From the NCBI RefSeq assembly GCF_046591575.1, contig NZ_JBIQWA010000001.1:310001-374000 (forward strand): DNA of 64,000 bases, written 5' to 3'. The translations under genes and the position numbers were made by a program. This document shows positions 17,223-25,364 of this stretch, one piece after another. Origin of the DNA: Marivita sp046591575. Lineage in GTDB: Bacteria; Pseudomonadota; Alphaproteobacteria; Rhodobacterales; Rhodobacteraceae. Positions within the stretch are counted from its first letter, which is position 1, and each line of letters begins with the position of its first letter. The notes under the pieces were generated by a model. The model searched no databases, was not told the DNA's origin, and saw nothing but the letters and a program-made list of their open reading frames with translations.

Positions 17223-17561
17223 CTAGTTTTTCATTTCGTCGACAGACATGTCGCGCACATCGACCTTATAGCGTCGCCCATGTTCGTCCAGGATCAACAG
17301 GTGACCGGAATCCACGGCACGCATCTCTTCGATAAAGATGTCCTGCTTGTCCTGTTCCATGTCGTCATCATAGACGATGTCATAAATCTTGAGCACCCAA
17401 AGAGACTCCCCGGTCGAAACCTTGAACGCCTCGATATATCCGCCGTTCTGACCAAGATCGCGGGCCTTGCCCCACATCAGCGCCTCATAACGGATATCGC
17501 CCAAAACAACAGGCTCCGGTTCGGGGGGCTCCAGCCGTTCCTTGGCTATGTCGTCATTCAT
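17223..17561 (-). CDS. Small acidic protein, possible partner of the M35-like peptidase
   Basis: A 112-residue, strongly acidic protein (many Asp and Glu, including IYDIVYDDDMEQDKQDIFIEEM) that ends with a basic-acidic strand motif HGRRYKVDVRD. ATG 17561 has GGAGGT 6 bases upstream, a near-ideal ribosome site. It starts 20 bases after the peptidase gene on the same strand, so the two should be cotranscribed. Small acidic proteins beside a secreted or effector-like enzyme are often immunity proteins, but this is inference only; similar short proteins may also exist as free-standing hypotheticals. Confidence 0.65.
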   Translation of the reverse strand: MNDDIAKERLEPPEPEPVVLGDIRYEALMWGKARDLGQNGGYIEAFKVSTGESLWVLKIYDIVYDDDMEQDKQDIFIEEMRAVDSGHLLILDEHGRRYKVDVRDMSVDEMKN

Positions 17562-17581
17562 CGTGTGACCTCCAAAAAAGC

Positions 17582-18640
17582 TCAAAGCGCCAAATTTCCG
17601 TTCGGGACTTCACGAATTCCCGTACATGCTTTGACGGCGTTCTGCTTGCCCGGACCGGTCAGCAAACCATTCACATCAATTGCAAAATACGCCCAGCTGT
17701 CCGCATTGTGCAGCGCATATGCACCGGTAAGAGTTCCGTTGGGTTTCAAACCTCGCGGTCCGTAAACCACATCCTCGGTGCTCAGCTCCTTATGCGACAT
17801 TTCATGAATGATCGTGCGGGCGCATCTGTGCAGCGGACCCGAATTGTCGGCTGTGGCTTCGTCGGCTTTTTGAAGCCACGCGTTTTGAAGGTAAATGACC
17901 TTCATCTGTTCCGCAGTGTAAATAAAGGCCCAGTCTTTCCACCCCCCACTCAGCCGGTCTCCGGGTTCATCCGAAATAACCAGGCTGGAACTGCCAAGCC
18001 CCGCTGCAATCTTTTTATAGCCTTTTGTCAGCGTCTTGATGATGTCATCGGTGTCATAAGTGCTGCCGGAATCGGTGAAGTACTGATTGACCAGATCAAC
18101 AGTCTCTTCGCTCTTTGTATCAAGCTTGACGACCGCATTGCTTGCGACGCGCTTGGCCTCGGATATGGCATCGACCATGATCTTGCGATGATGTGCGCTA
18201 TAAACCTCGTCTTTGCGCTTTTTGAGGGTCTTCTTGATGTCATCGTCACTGTCAGACGAAAACATATCGAAAATCCATTTGTCATAGGCAACCGGCGGCG
18301 AATAGACCCAGATCGAGGCACCACCAATTTTGGAGCCGTGATAAAGATGGCGAAACATCTTGAGCGTCGCGGCTTTCTTGCGTTTGCCATGGGCATCTTT
18401 GGCACCGGCGGCATTCGTTATCACAGATGCCTCTCCCACTTTGCCGAAGACAAAGGACGATTTCTTGGCTTTTTGGGAAATCTCTGTGCGCACCTTGTCG
18501 AGAACCTCTTTCTTGGTATCACTGGGTCCACCGTCGACCAACAACGCGCTCATGTCGCTGCGCAATTGTTCGACATCGCCGATCAGCGGTGTTTTCAAGG
18601 CGTCTTTTGCCGCTTTGTACGCTTGTTCAAACTTATTCAT
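17582..18640 (-). CDS. M35-like (aspzincin) zinc metallopeptidase
   Basis: A 352-residue protein from ATG 18640 (AAAGGA upstream). The C-terminal third has the aspzincin pattern of deuterolysin/lysine-specific endopeptidases: H279-E280-M-S-H283, the third zinc ligand D290 in STEDVVYG, and the following HNADSWAYFA block seen in M35 proteins. All expected zinc ligands are present. No signal peptide or membrane segment is visible, which is unusual for a family that is mainly secreted. The N-terminal 230 residues are Lys/Ser/Asp rich and unrecognised. GC is lower than neighbours in parts (26 of 60 in one sampled row). The gene lies alone with its small acidic follower, oriented against both flanking genes. 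An effector delivered by a secretion system is possible; none is encoded here. Confidence 0.75.
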   Translation of the reverse strand: MNKFEQAYKAAKDALKTPLIGDVEQLRSDMSALLVDGGPSDTKKEVLDKVRTEISQKAKKSSFVFGKVGEASVITNAAGAKDAHGKRKKAATLKMFRHLYHGSKIGGASIWVYSPPVAYDKWIFDMFSSDSDDDIKKTLKKRKDEVYSAHHRKIMVDAISEAKRVASNAVVKLDTKSEETVDLVNQYFTDSGSTYDTDDIIKTLTKGYKKIAAGLGSSSLVISDEPGDRLSGGWKDWAFIYTAEQMKVIYLQNAWLQKADEATADNSGPLHRCARTIIHEMSHKELSTEDVVYGPRGLKPNGTLTGAYALHNADSWAYFAIDVNGLLTGPGKQNAVKACTGIREVPNGNLAL

Positions 18641-18906
18641 TTGACACAATTCCTTTCGATATATTGACGAAACACCCTGACGCCGGGTCTGCGCGCCAGA
18701 CAAGAAAAGCACTGACAATCAAATCATTCAGGTTCTCGTGCTGGCCAATTCCAGCACAGTCAAACCAACTAACCCTACGTCAAGATGACCACGGATCAGA
18801 GAGTCGGGCAAATCAATTCGCGACCAGACAGCACAGAACACGACCGGAATTGACGTTCCATCGTCATCGGGGCAGGTTGTCTGCGTATTCTTACCTCGGA
18901 GAAGAT

Positions 18907-19821
18907 ATGTCCCCGCTGCGCGGTATGGCGTTGAAACTCAGCGCTGTTTTGCTGTTTGTCTTCATGGCCGCACTGATCAAAGCCAGTTCTGATGTCGTGC
19001 CCCCCGGACAGGCTGTTTTTTTTCGCTCGTTCTTTGCCTTGCCGATCATTCTGGGCTGGGTTGCCATGAACCGACAGTTGCACACCGGTTTGAAAACCAA
19101 AAACCCGCTTGGTCATTTGTGGCGGGGTATGTTTGGCGTCAGTGCGATGGCCTGCGGATTTGCGGCACTTGGCCTGTTGCCTTTGCCCGAGGTCACCGTG
19201 CTGGGCTATGCAGCCCCGATCATGACGGTTCTGTTTGCCGCCCTGTTGCTGGGTGAAAAAATCAGACTGATACGCATGTCTGCCGTGGTTCTGGGCCTGA
19301 TTGGCGTGGTCATCGTGATGCTGCCGCAACTCGGCAATGACGAGATGGGCACTGCCGCCCGATGGGGTGTCGCACTTGTTCTTGCCTCTGCCACGTTGCG
19401 CGCTTTGGCACATGTGCATATCCGCAAGCTTGTTCAGGATGAAACCACATCCGCGGTGGTATTTTATTTCGCGGTCACCTCGTCTTGCTTTGCGCTTTTG
19501 ACGTCGCCGTTCGGATGGGTCGTTCCAGACACGCTCACCGCGGCACAGCTTGTCGGGGCCGGGCTGTTCGGAGGTGTGGCGCAGATCCTTCTCACGTCGT
19601 CATACCGCCACGCAGAAGCCGCCGTTCTGGCACCGTTTGATTATGCCTCCATTCTGTTTGCGCTGATCATCGGATACACAGTCTTCGACGAAATCCCCAC
19701 ATGGCAAACCGTCATTGGGTCGGTTGTCATCATCGCGGCTGGCGTGTTGATCATCTGGCGCGAACGGCAACTGGGCGTCAAACGCGGGTCCGCGCGGTCA
19801 AATCTTACACCGCAGGGCTGA
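18907..19821 (+). CDS. DMT-superfamily transporter (EamA family)
   Basis: A 304-residue inner-membrane protein with about ten hydrophobic segments arranged as two EamA repeats. Family blocks include FFRSFFALPIILG, LPLPEVTVLGYAAPIMTVLFAALLLGEKIR and the second-half mirror APFDYASILFALIIGYTVFDEIP. It probably exports or imports small metabolites; the substrate is not predictable. ATG 18907 is chosen because membrane-type sequence begins there, although the frame is open from 18427 across the opposite-strand peptidase gene. Confidence 0.88.
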   Translation: MSPLRGMALKLSAVLLFVFMAALIKASSDVVPPGQAVFFRSFFALPIILGWVAMNRQLHTGLKTKNPLGHLWRGMFGVSAMACGFAALGLLPLPEVTVLGYAAPIMTVLFAALLLGEKIRLIRMSAVVLGLIGVVIVMLPQLGNDEMGTAARWGVALVLASATLRALAHVHIRKLVQDETTSAVVFYFAVTSSCFALLTSPFGWVVPDTLTAAQLVGAGLFGGVAQILLTSSYRHAEAAVLAPFDYASILFALIIGYTVFDEIPTWQTVIGSVVIIAAGVLIIWRERQLGVKRGSARSNLTPQG

Positions 19822-19887
19822 TTGCATTTACTCTGGCTCGGGATTAGATCAACCGCAACTAAGACAGGGTGACGGGAGCCGCACTGC

Positions 19888-20817
19888 ATGAACTGGATTA
19901 CCAACTACGTCCGTCCCCGGATCAATTCGATCTTTTCGCGGCGCGAAATCCCCGAAAACCTTTGGGTGAAATGCGACGATTGCGGCACAATGCTGTTCCA
20001 CCGCGAAATGTCGGACAACCTCAATGTGTGCGACACCTGCGGACATCACATGCAGATCACCCCACGGGAACGCTTTCATTTCTTGTTTGACGGCGGCATC
20101 TTTAACGAAGTCGATGTTCCCGAACCGGTCGCCGATCCGTTGCAGTTTCGGGATCAGAAAAAATACCCAGACCGGATGAAAGCCGCCCAAAAGGCAAGCG
20201 CCGAAAAAGAAGCCATGCTGGTGGCCACGGGTGATATCGGTCGCACACCTGTCGTGGTGGCCGCGCAGGACTTTAGCTTTATGGCCGGGTCGATGGGGAT
20301 GTATGTGGGCAACGCCATCATTGCCGCCGCCGAAAAAGCGGTCGAACTCAAGCGCCCGCTGATCCTGTTTTCGGCGGCGGGTGGTGCACGTATGCAAGAG
20401 GGCATTCTCAGCCTGATGCAAATGCCGCGCACCACCGTTGCGGTGCAACTGCTCAAGGAAGCGGGTCTGCCCTATATTGTGGTGCTGACCCATCCCACGA
20501 CAGGCGGCGTGACCGCGTCTTATGCGATGTTGGGCGATGTGCAGATCGCGGAACCCGGTGCATTGATCTGTTTTGCCGGACCGCGTGTGATCGAACAAAC
20601 CATCCGCGAAAAGCTACCCGAAGGCTTCCAGCGCGCGGAATATCTGTTGGAACACGGCATGCTTGACCGGGTCACGGATCGTCGCAAACTGCGCGAGGAA
20701 CTGGTTCAGATTGTCCGGATGCTGATGCATCTGCCACCGCCCATCGCCGGGGATCTGCCTCCTCCCGGCCCGTCTGATATGGCACCGCAGCCTGCCAAGA
20801 CGGAAGAAACATCGTGA
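19888..20817 (+). CDS. accD: Acetyl-CoA carboxylase carboxyltransferase subunit beta
   Basis: AccD is the beta half of the carboxyltransferase that makes malonyl-CoA for fatty-acid synthesis. The 309-residue product has the N-terminal zinc ribbon C29-x2-C32 ... C48-x2-C51 and the crotonase-like core with SAAGGARMQEGILSLMQM and HPTTGGVTASYAMLGD. The four-base overlap with folC (GTGA) is the usual accD-folC arrangement. Confidence 0.96.
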   Translation: MNWITNYVRPRINSIFSRREIPENLWVKCDDCGTMLFHREMSDNLNVCDTCGHHMQITPRERFHFLFDGGIFNEVDVPEPVADPLQFRDQKKYPDRMKAAQKASAEKEAMLVATGDIGRTPVVVAAQDFSFMAGSMGMYVGNAIIAAAEKAVELKRPLILFSAAGGARMQEGILSLMQMPRTTVAVQLLKEAGLPYIVVLTHPTTGGVTASYAMLGDVQIAEPGALICFAGPRVIEQTIREKLPEGFQRAEYLLEHGMLDRVTDRRKLREELVQIVRMLMHLPPPIAGDLPPPGPSDMAPQPAKTEETS

Positions 20818-22091
20818 CACAACCGATCGGGTCGGATGTCATCCTCGATCGGATGATGGCGCTTCATCCCAAAATCATCGACCTCACACTGGACCGGGTC
20901 TGGGACTTGCTGGCGGCGCTGGACAATCCGCAGAAAAAGCTTCCGCCGGTGATCCACATCGCAGGCACCAATGGCAAAGGGTCAACACAAGCGATGATCC
21001 GCGCCGGGCTTGAAGCGGCGGGAAAATCCGTCCACGCCTACACGTCGCCCCATCTGGCCCGGTTTCACGAACGTATCCGACTGGCCGGCGATCTGATCAC
21101 GGAACAGCATCTGACGCAGGTTCTGGATGACTGTTACACCGCCAATGACGGTGCCAATATTACGTATTTCGAAATCACCACCTGCGCCGCGCTGTTGGCC
21201 TTCGCGCGCACCCCGGCAGATTTCACCTTGCTCGAAGTCGGGCTTGGCGGGCGTTTGGATGCAACCAATGTGATTGACCAACCGGCGCTGACAATCATCA
21301 CACCGGTGTCGATGGACCATGAACAGTTTCTTGGTGACACGCTTGCCAAAATCGCGGGCGAAAAGGCCGGGATCATCAAGCGCGGCGTGCCCTGTATTGT
21401 CGGGCCTCAGCACCCCGACGCGCTGGACGTGATCGAGGACAAGGCCGCACGGCTTGGCGCGCCGCTTTTGGCGTTTGGCCAACACTGGCACATCGGCGAG
21501 GATCGCGGACGTCTTGTGTATCAGGACGACACCGGGCTTCTGGATCTGGATCTGCCCAACCTTCCCGGAGCCCACCAGATTGAAAACGCCGGTATGGCGC
21601 TGGCGGCGTTGCGGCACCTTGGCATGCCCGAACGTGCGTTTGACGGGGCGGTACAGAACGCAGACTGGCCCGCGCGCATGCAGCGGCTCAGCGAAACACG
21701 GCTGAATGATCTTGCCCCGCAAATCGACCTTTGGCTTGATGGGGGGCATAACCCGGCAGCGGGAGCTGCTCTTGCCGCGCATCTGAAATCCCTGCCCAAG
21801 CGCGACACGCATTTGATTTGCGGCATGCTGAACACCAAGGATGTTGGCGGGTATCTGGCCCCCCTTTCCAATGTCTCAGACAGCCTGACCGCCGTTTCGA
21901 TTCCCGGCGAAACCAACACGCTTAGCGCCGACGACACGGCCACCGCCGCGCGGGCCATGGGTCTGACCGCCAAGACCGCCGCCAACGTGGAAACCGCCCT
22001 TGCCGACATCGCCGTCGATGCCCCCAAGGCGCGCGTCCTGATCTGCGGATCTTTGTATCTCGCGGGTCACGTCTTGCGCAGCCTCAGCTGA
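20814..22091 (+). CDS. folC: Bifunctional folylpolyglutamate/dihydrofolate synthase
   Basis: FolC adds glutamate to dihydropteroate and folates. The 425-residue product has the Mur-ligase-type P-loop GTNGKGS at 51-57, the YTSPHLARFHERI block, the carbamylated-lysine neighbourhood GEKAGIIKRG and the C-terminal LDGGHNPAA. Translation starts at GTG 20814 inside the accD stop. Length is normal for the family. Confidence 0.95.
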   Translation: MTQPIGSDVILDRMMALHPKIIDLTLDRVWDLLAALDNPQKKLPPVIHIAGTNGKGSTQAMIRAGLEAAGKSVHAYTSPHLARFHERIRLAGDLITEQHLTQVLDDCYTANDGANITYFEITTCAALLAFARTPADFTLLEVGLGGRLDATNVIDQPALTIITPVSMDHEQFLGDTLAKIAGEKAGIIKRGVPCIVGPQHPDALDVIEDKAARLGAPLLAFGQHWHIGEDRGRLVYQDDTGLLDLDLPNLPGAHQIENAGMALAALRHLGMPERAFDGAVQNADWPARMQRLSETRLNDLAPQIDLWLDGGHNPAAGAALAAHLKSLPKRDTHLICGMLNTKDVGGYLAPLSNVSDSLTAVSIPGETNTLSADDTATAARAMGLTAKTAANVETALADIAVDAPKARVLICGSLYLAGHVLRSLS

Positions 22092-22116
22092 TCTATTGGC
22101 GAAAATACGCTTTATA

Positions 22117-22146
22117 TTGACGAATTCGCGGATTTCCGCCTATATA
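22117..22146 (+). promoter_or_regulatory. Candidate sigma-70 promoter for the rhodanese/LysM operon
   Basis: TTGACG at 22117-22122 and TATATA at 22141-22146 are spaced by 18 bases and lie about 50 bases above the start at 22195. The gap after folC is otherwise gene-free. Both hexamers are close to consensus. Confidence 0.5.
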
Positions 22147-22194
22147 TCGTGAAAAAGAGCGGTGTCCGCGCAGGCGTGACCAATAGGTGAACAG

Positions 22195-22779
22195 ATGGTA
22201 CCAGTATTTCGCGCAGTCGCGTTGACTGTGGCTTTCATGGCGAGTCCGGTTGCGGCGCAATCATCAGCCATCACCGAAACGACAACCACTTTTACTTTCA
22301 ATCTGAATGGCACCGAAATGACGGTGTCCCGCACAGGCCTGTCTTGCCCGTCCTCCTGTATCCAGCCGATGCAAGCGGCGCTGGGTGTGACCACGCTGGC
22401 AGAACTTGAAGTCATCGCCTTCTTGCAGGAGGCCGTGGGCAGTGGCACCGGCCTGCTTGTCGATGTCCGGATGCCAGACAGGTTTTCATCCGGATCATTG
22501 CCCGGGTCGGTCAACGTGCCTGTTGCAACCTTTCAACCGTCAAACCCCTATCGCGACGACCTGTTGTCGGCTTTGGGTGTCACCAACCTGGCCACAACGC
22601 CGGATTTCAGCAACGCCTTTTCGCTTGTGATTTTCGCCAACGGTCCCGACGACACAGGCGCGGTGGACGCGATCAACAGCTTGTTGGACGCCGGATATCC
22701 TGCCGGCAAAATCAACTACTACAGAGGCGGCGCATCCAGCTGGACCACGCTTGGCCTGAACCTTTCGGTGGGACAATGA
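22195..22779 (+). CDS. Exported rhodanese-like protein lacking the usual catalytic cysteine
   Basis: A 194-residue protein with a signal peptide (VALTVAFMASPVAAQ). A C51-P-S-S-C55-IQPM motif precedes a rhodanese fold (GLLVDVRMPDRFSSGSLPGSVNVPVATF). At the place where rhodaneses carry the active cysteine loop, this one reads SLVIFANGPDDTGA, with no Cys, so sulfurtransferase chemistry by the standard route is unlikely. The CPSSC pair might supply redox or metal function in the periplasm. It overlaps the LysM gene by four bases. The role is unknown. Confidence 0.8.
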   Translation: MVPVFRAVALTVAFMASPVAAQSSAITETTTTFTFNLNGTEMTVSRTGLSCPSSCIQPMQAALGVTTLAELEVIAFLQEAVGSGTGLLVDVRMPDRFSSGSLPGSVNVPVATFQPSNPYRDDLLSALGVTNLATTPDFSNAFSLVIFANGPDDTGAVDAINSLLDAGYPAGKINYYRGGASSWTTLGLNLSVGQ

Positions 22780-23411
22780 CAACAGCACCCAAACAAAACG
22801 GTCTGATCCGCATGGTTCTGATGGCAATCGCCTTTATCGGGCTGACGATCGTGCTTGTTGTCTTCCAGCCGGGCTCGCCCCGACATGCCGACACTGACGC
22901 CCCACCCCCTGAAGCCACCGTCACCCGAGTGGCTCCATCGCTGGAAACCATAAACGCGGCGGCAGAGCAGAGTGCACCGCCAGAGCAGACCAGTGTCGCC
23001 CTACCGCAAGCCCCCAAGCGCGCGGTCTCTGAGACGGCACAGCCCGGCTCGCTACGCGATATGACCTTTGTCGCGATCTCGAACCTGAAATCCGCAACCA
23101 CCGGCGAAGCCCCCGCCCCGGGGGAACCCGGCAGCCTGTTGCACAGCGTTGTTCAGCGCAGCATCGCAGCACCGGTTTCAACCACCCCAGCGCCGCTGTC
23201 ACCCACGCCTGAACCTATGCAAACAACAGCCGCCGAAACAGGGCTTGCCGACACCTATCTGGTGCAACCCGGCGACACGCTGGTCAGCATCGCACGAACA
23301 ATCTATGGCGACGTGAACATGGCCTCGGCACTGTTTACCGCGAACACAGACGTGATGGCACGGCCCGACGGGCTTCGCCCTGGAATGGTGCTGAACCTTC
23401 CAGCCCCCTAA
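22776..23411 (+). CDS. Membrane-anchored LysM-domain protein
   Basis: A 211-residue protein with one N-terminal membrane segment (VLMAIAFIGLTIVLVVF), a long Pro/Ala/Thr-rich linker and one C-terminal LysM domain (TYLVQPGDTLVSIARTIYGD...GLRPGMVLNLP). LysM binds peptidoglycan glycan strands, so the protein probably links inner membrane and wall. It is translationally coupled to the exported rhodanese-like protein, which suggests a common periplasmic job. No enzymatic domain is visible. Confidence 0.8.
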   Translation: MTTAPKQNGLIRMVLMAIAFIGLTIVLVVFQPGSPRHADTDAPPPEATVTRVAPSLETINAAAEQSAPPEQTSVALPQAPKRAVSETAQPGSLRDMTFVAISNLKSATTGEAPAPGEPGSLLHSVVQRSIAAPVSTTPAPLSPTPEPMQTTAAETGLADTYLVQPGDTLVSIARTIYGDVNMASALFTANTDVMARPDGLRPGMVLNLPAP

Positions 23412-23733
23412 TACCCACCAGATTTAGACATCACGTCCATTTGTGGGAAATATTGCTCAAATCTCAGCTAAATGTTGACCGGTACGAATCAGTATGTCAA
23501 AACGAATCAATACTTCGCGATATCCGATTACAGGACGCGAAACGGGGGATACAAAAGGCGCATAAGCGGCCACGCAGGCATCCGGATCAAGCTGAAAAAC
23601 AGCAATTCGGAAGATGGTCAAAAGCAACGCTCGATCAAGACCTCCAAGACGACCCAACCTCCGGCGCACCCTCGCGCCACAGACGTAAGGCATAGCAAGG
23701 ACCTGAACACAGGCGAAATGTATCGAGCAGTCC
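23412..23733 (+). other. Gene-free gap before a strong terminator; possible small RNA
   Basis: About 320 bases, with noticeably lower GC than the flanking genes. An ATG-start frame at 23472 runs through but ends inside the terminator hairpin and has a composition unlike real proteins here, so I do not call it coding. Two near-identical ACGAATCA boxes at about 23484 and 23502 lie early in it. The strong terminator at its end implies a plus-strand transcript, either the LysM mRNA tail or an independent RNA. Confidence 0.35.
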
Positions 23734-23764
23734 TAGAGGTCCCTAAGGGGCCTCTTTTTTTTGT
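23734..23764 (+). terminator. Rho-independent terminator
   Basis: AGAGGTCCC, a TAA loop and GGGGCCTCT form a 9-bp stem with one G-T pair, followed by eight T. It terminates plus-strand transcription just before the convergent zapE gene. Confidence 0.85.
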
Positions 23765-24823
23765 TTAACTGTCGCCCCAGCCTTCGGCTTGCATTTCGCG
23801 TAACCGACTTGCCGTGCGTTCAAATTCAAACGTGCCTGCGCCCTCGACATAAAGCATTTCCGGCTGCGCGGCCGCTGATGCAATCACCCGAACGCGCGCT
23901 TCGTATAGCGCGTCAATCAACGTCACAAAGCGCCGGGCTTCGTTAAAGTTTGAACGGCTCAGGCGTGGTATGTCCTCGATGATCAAAACACGCACCGCAT
24001 CCGCCAAAGCAAGGTAATCCGCAGGGCCAAGCATCTTGCCGCACAGGTCATAGAATTTGGCCCGCGCCACACCGTTGTGAAACCGGGGCAATTCAAGCTC
24101 CCGACCTTGCACAAACAACGTCAGGCTTTCCTGATGCCCATCGGTCAGCTCTTGCCAGATACGGTCAATTTCGGCTTTCGCGGCGGCATCGCTTGGCGTG
24201 AAATAAACCTGCGCGCCCGTCAGCTGACCCTGGCGGTAATCGGTGGGCGACGCCAGCTCGAACATAACCATATTGTCTTTGAGCATGTCGATAAACGGCA
24301 GAAATATCTGGCGGTTCAGACCATCTTTATAAAGGTCATCCGGTACCCGATTGGATGTGGTGACAACAACGACACCGGCGGCGAACAATTGCTCGAACAG
24401 CCGACCGACAATCATCGCATCCGTGATATCGGTGATCTGCATCTCGTCAAAGGCCAGCACGCGCACGGCGTCCGATACGGATTTGGCCACGGGTTTGATC
24501 GGGTCTTCCACCCCCCGCTGCCGGGCGGCATGGATCAAGGCGTGGCTCTCTTGCATGAAAGCATGAAAATGAACCCGGCGCGCCGGAACGCTCAGGCTTT
24601 CGACGAAAAGATCCATCAGCATCGACTTACCACGTCCGACACCACCCCAGATATACAGACCCTTCGGAGGCTCGGGCGCTTTGCGGAAAAGTGATTTTTT
24701 GACCGGCTCTGCCAGTGCCGCGCGAATGCGCTCGAACTCGGGCAAGGCTGCTTCTTGCGCCGGATCGCGGGTCAATGTGCCCTCCGCGACACGCGTCTCG
24801 TAAATCTCGGGTAACGCGGTCAT
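23765..24823 (-). CDS. zapE: Cell division ATPase ZapE (AFG1-like)
   Basis: A 352-residue AAA-type ATPase of the ZapE/AFG1 family. Walker A GGVGRGKS is at 60-67 and Walker B VLAFDEMQ at 122-129. Other family blocks are HFHAFM, FEQLFAAGVVVVTTSNRVPDDLYKDGLNRQIFLPFI and IIEDIPRLSRSNFNEARRFVTLIDALYE. In E. coli ZapE acts at the division ring; the mitochondrial relative is a quality-control factor. The gene is followed downstream by the convergent terminator and preceded by DUF2794. Confidence 0.93.
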   Translation of the reverse strand: MTALPEIYETRVAEGTLTRDPAQEAALPEFERIRAALAEPVKKSLFRKAPEPPKGLYIWGGVGRGKSMLMDLFVESLSVPARRVHFHAFMQESHALIHAARQRGVEDPIKPVAKSVSDAVRVLAFDEMQITDITDAMIVGRLFEQLFAAGVVVVTTSNRVPDDLYKDGLNRQIFLPFIDMLKDNMVMFELASPTDYRQGQLTGAQVYFTPSDAAAKAEIDRIWQELTDGHQESLTLFVQGRELELPRFHNGVARAKFYDLCGKMLGPADYLALADAVRVLIIEDIPRLSRSNFNEARRFVTLIDALYEARVRVIASAAAQPEMLYVEGAGTFEFERTASRLREMQAEGWGDS

Positions 24824-24863
24824 GCCTGCCGGTTGCTATATGTTCTGAACATCGAAGGTGGCC

Positions 24864-25205
24864 TTACTCGACCGCGCGGATCAACTTGCGCTCCAGCACG
24901 CGCAGAACCGTCTTCAGATCATGCCCCCGCTTCAACACGTGCCCATCAATATTGATCACCGCGTATTGACCCTGTCGATTGCGCAGCTTGGGGCGTTTTT
25001 CGATCCGGTAAAGCGGGTTTTCCGCGGTCCGGCGAAACACCGAAAAGACCGCAACATCACGCAATGTCGAAATTCCGTAATCGCGCCACTCTCCGGCGGC
25101 CACCATACGCCCGTAAAGCGACAGGATAACGCTCAATTCAGTCCGGTGAAACGCCACTTGCTCGGGCGCGCGGGAGGATGTCGGAAACGGGGTCAAACTA
25201 TTCAT
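24864..25205 (-). CDS. DUF2794 family protein
   Basis: A 113-residue protein whose core FHRTELSVILSLYGRM and GEWRDYGISTLRD marks DUF2794, an alphaproteobacterial family of unknown function. No membrane segment or signal is visible. It precedes zapE on the same strand by 40 bases and may be cotranscribed. Confidence 0.82.
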   Translation of the reverse strand: MNSLTPFPTSSRAPEQVAFHRTELSVILSLYGRMVAAGEWRDYGISTLRDVAVFSVFRRTAENPLYRIEKRPKLRNRQGQYAVINIDGHVLKRGHDLKTVLRVLERKLIRAVE

Positions 25206-25364
25206 GTCTCATGATGTGTATAGCGTTGGCGGTAAATCAAGCGTTTTAGCACGGCGCGGGAACGGGTGTGGGAAATCGGTTCGCTTCGTCCCTGTCCTTT
25301 TGCTCATCAAACCGTGCCGCAACAGCCCTGCCTTTGTGGCACGGCTCTGTGCCAAATGGGCCTG

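Noticed and set aside
23472..23768. A 98-codon frame in the gap after the LysM gene
   Set aside because: Its last codons are formed by the terminator hairpin, there is no ribosome site, and composition is unlike local proteins.
25312..25344. Inverted repeat CCGTGCC...GGCACGG after imuB
   Set aside because: The loop is 19 bases and there is no T-run on the minus strand, so a terminator call is weak.
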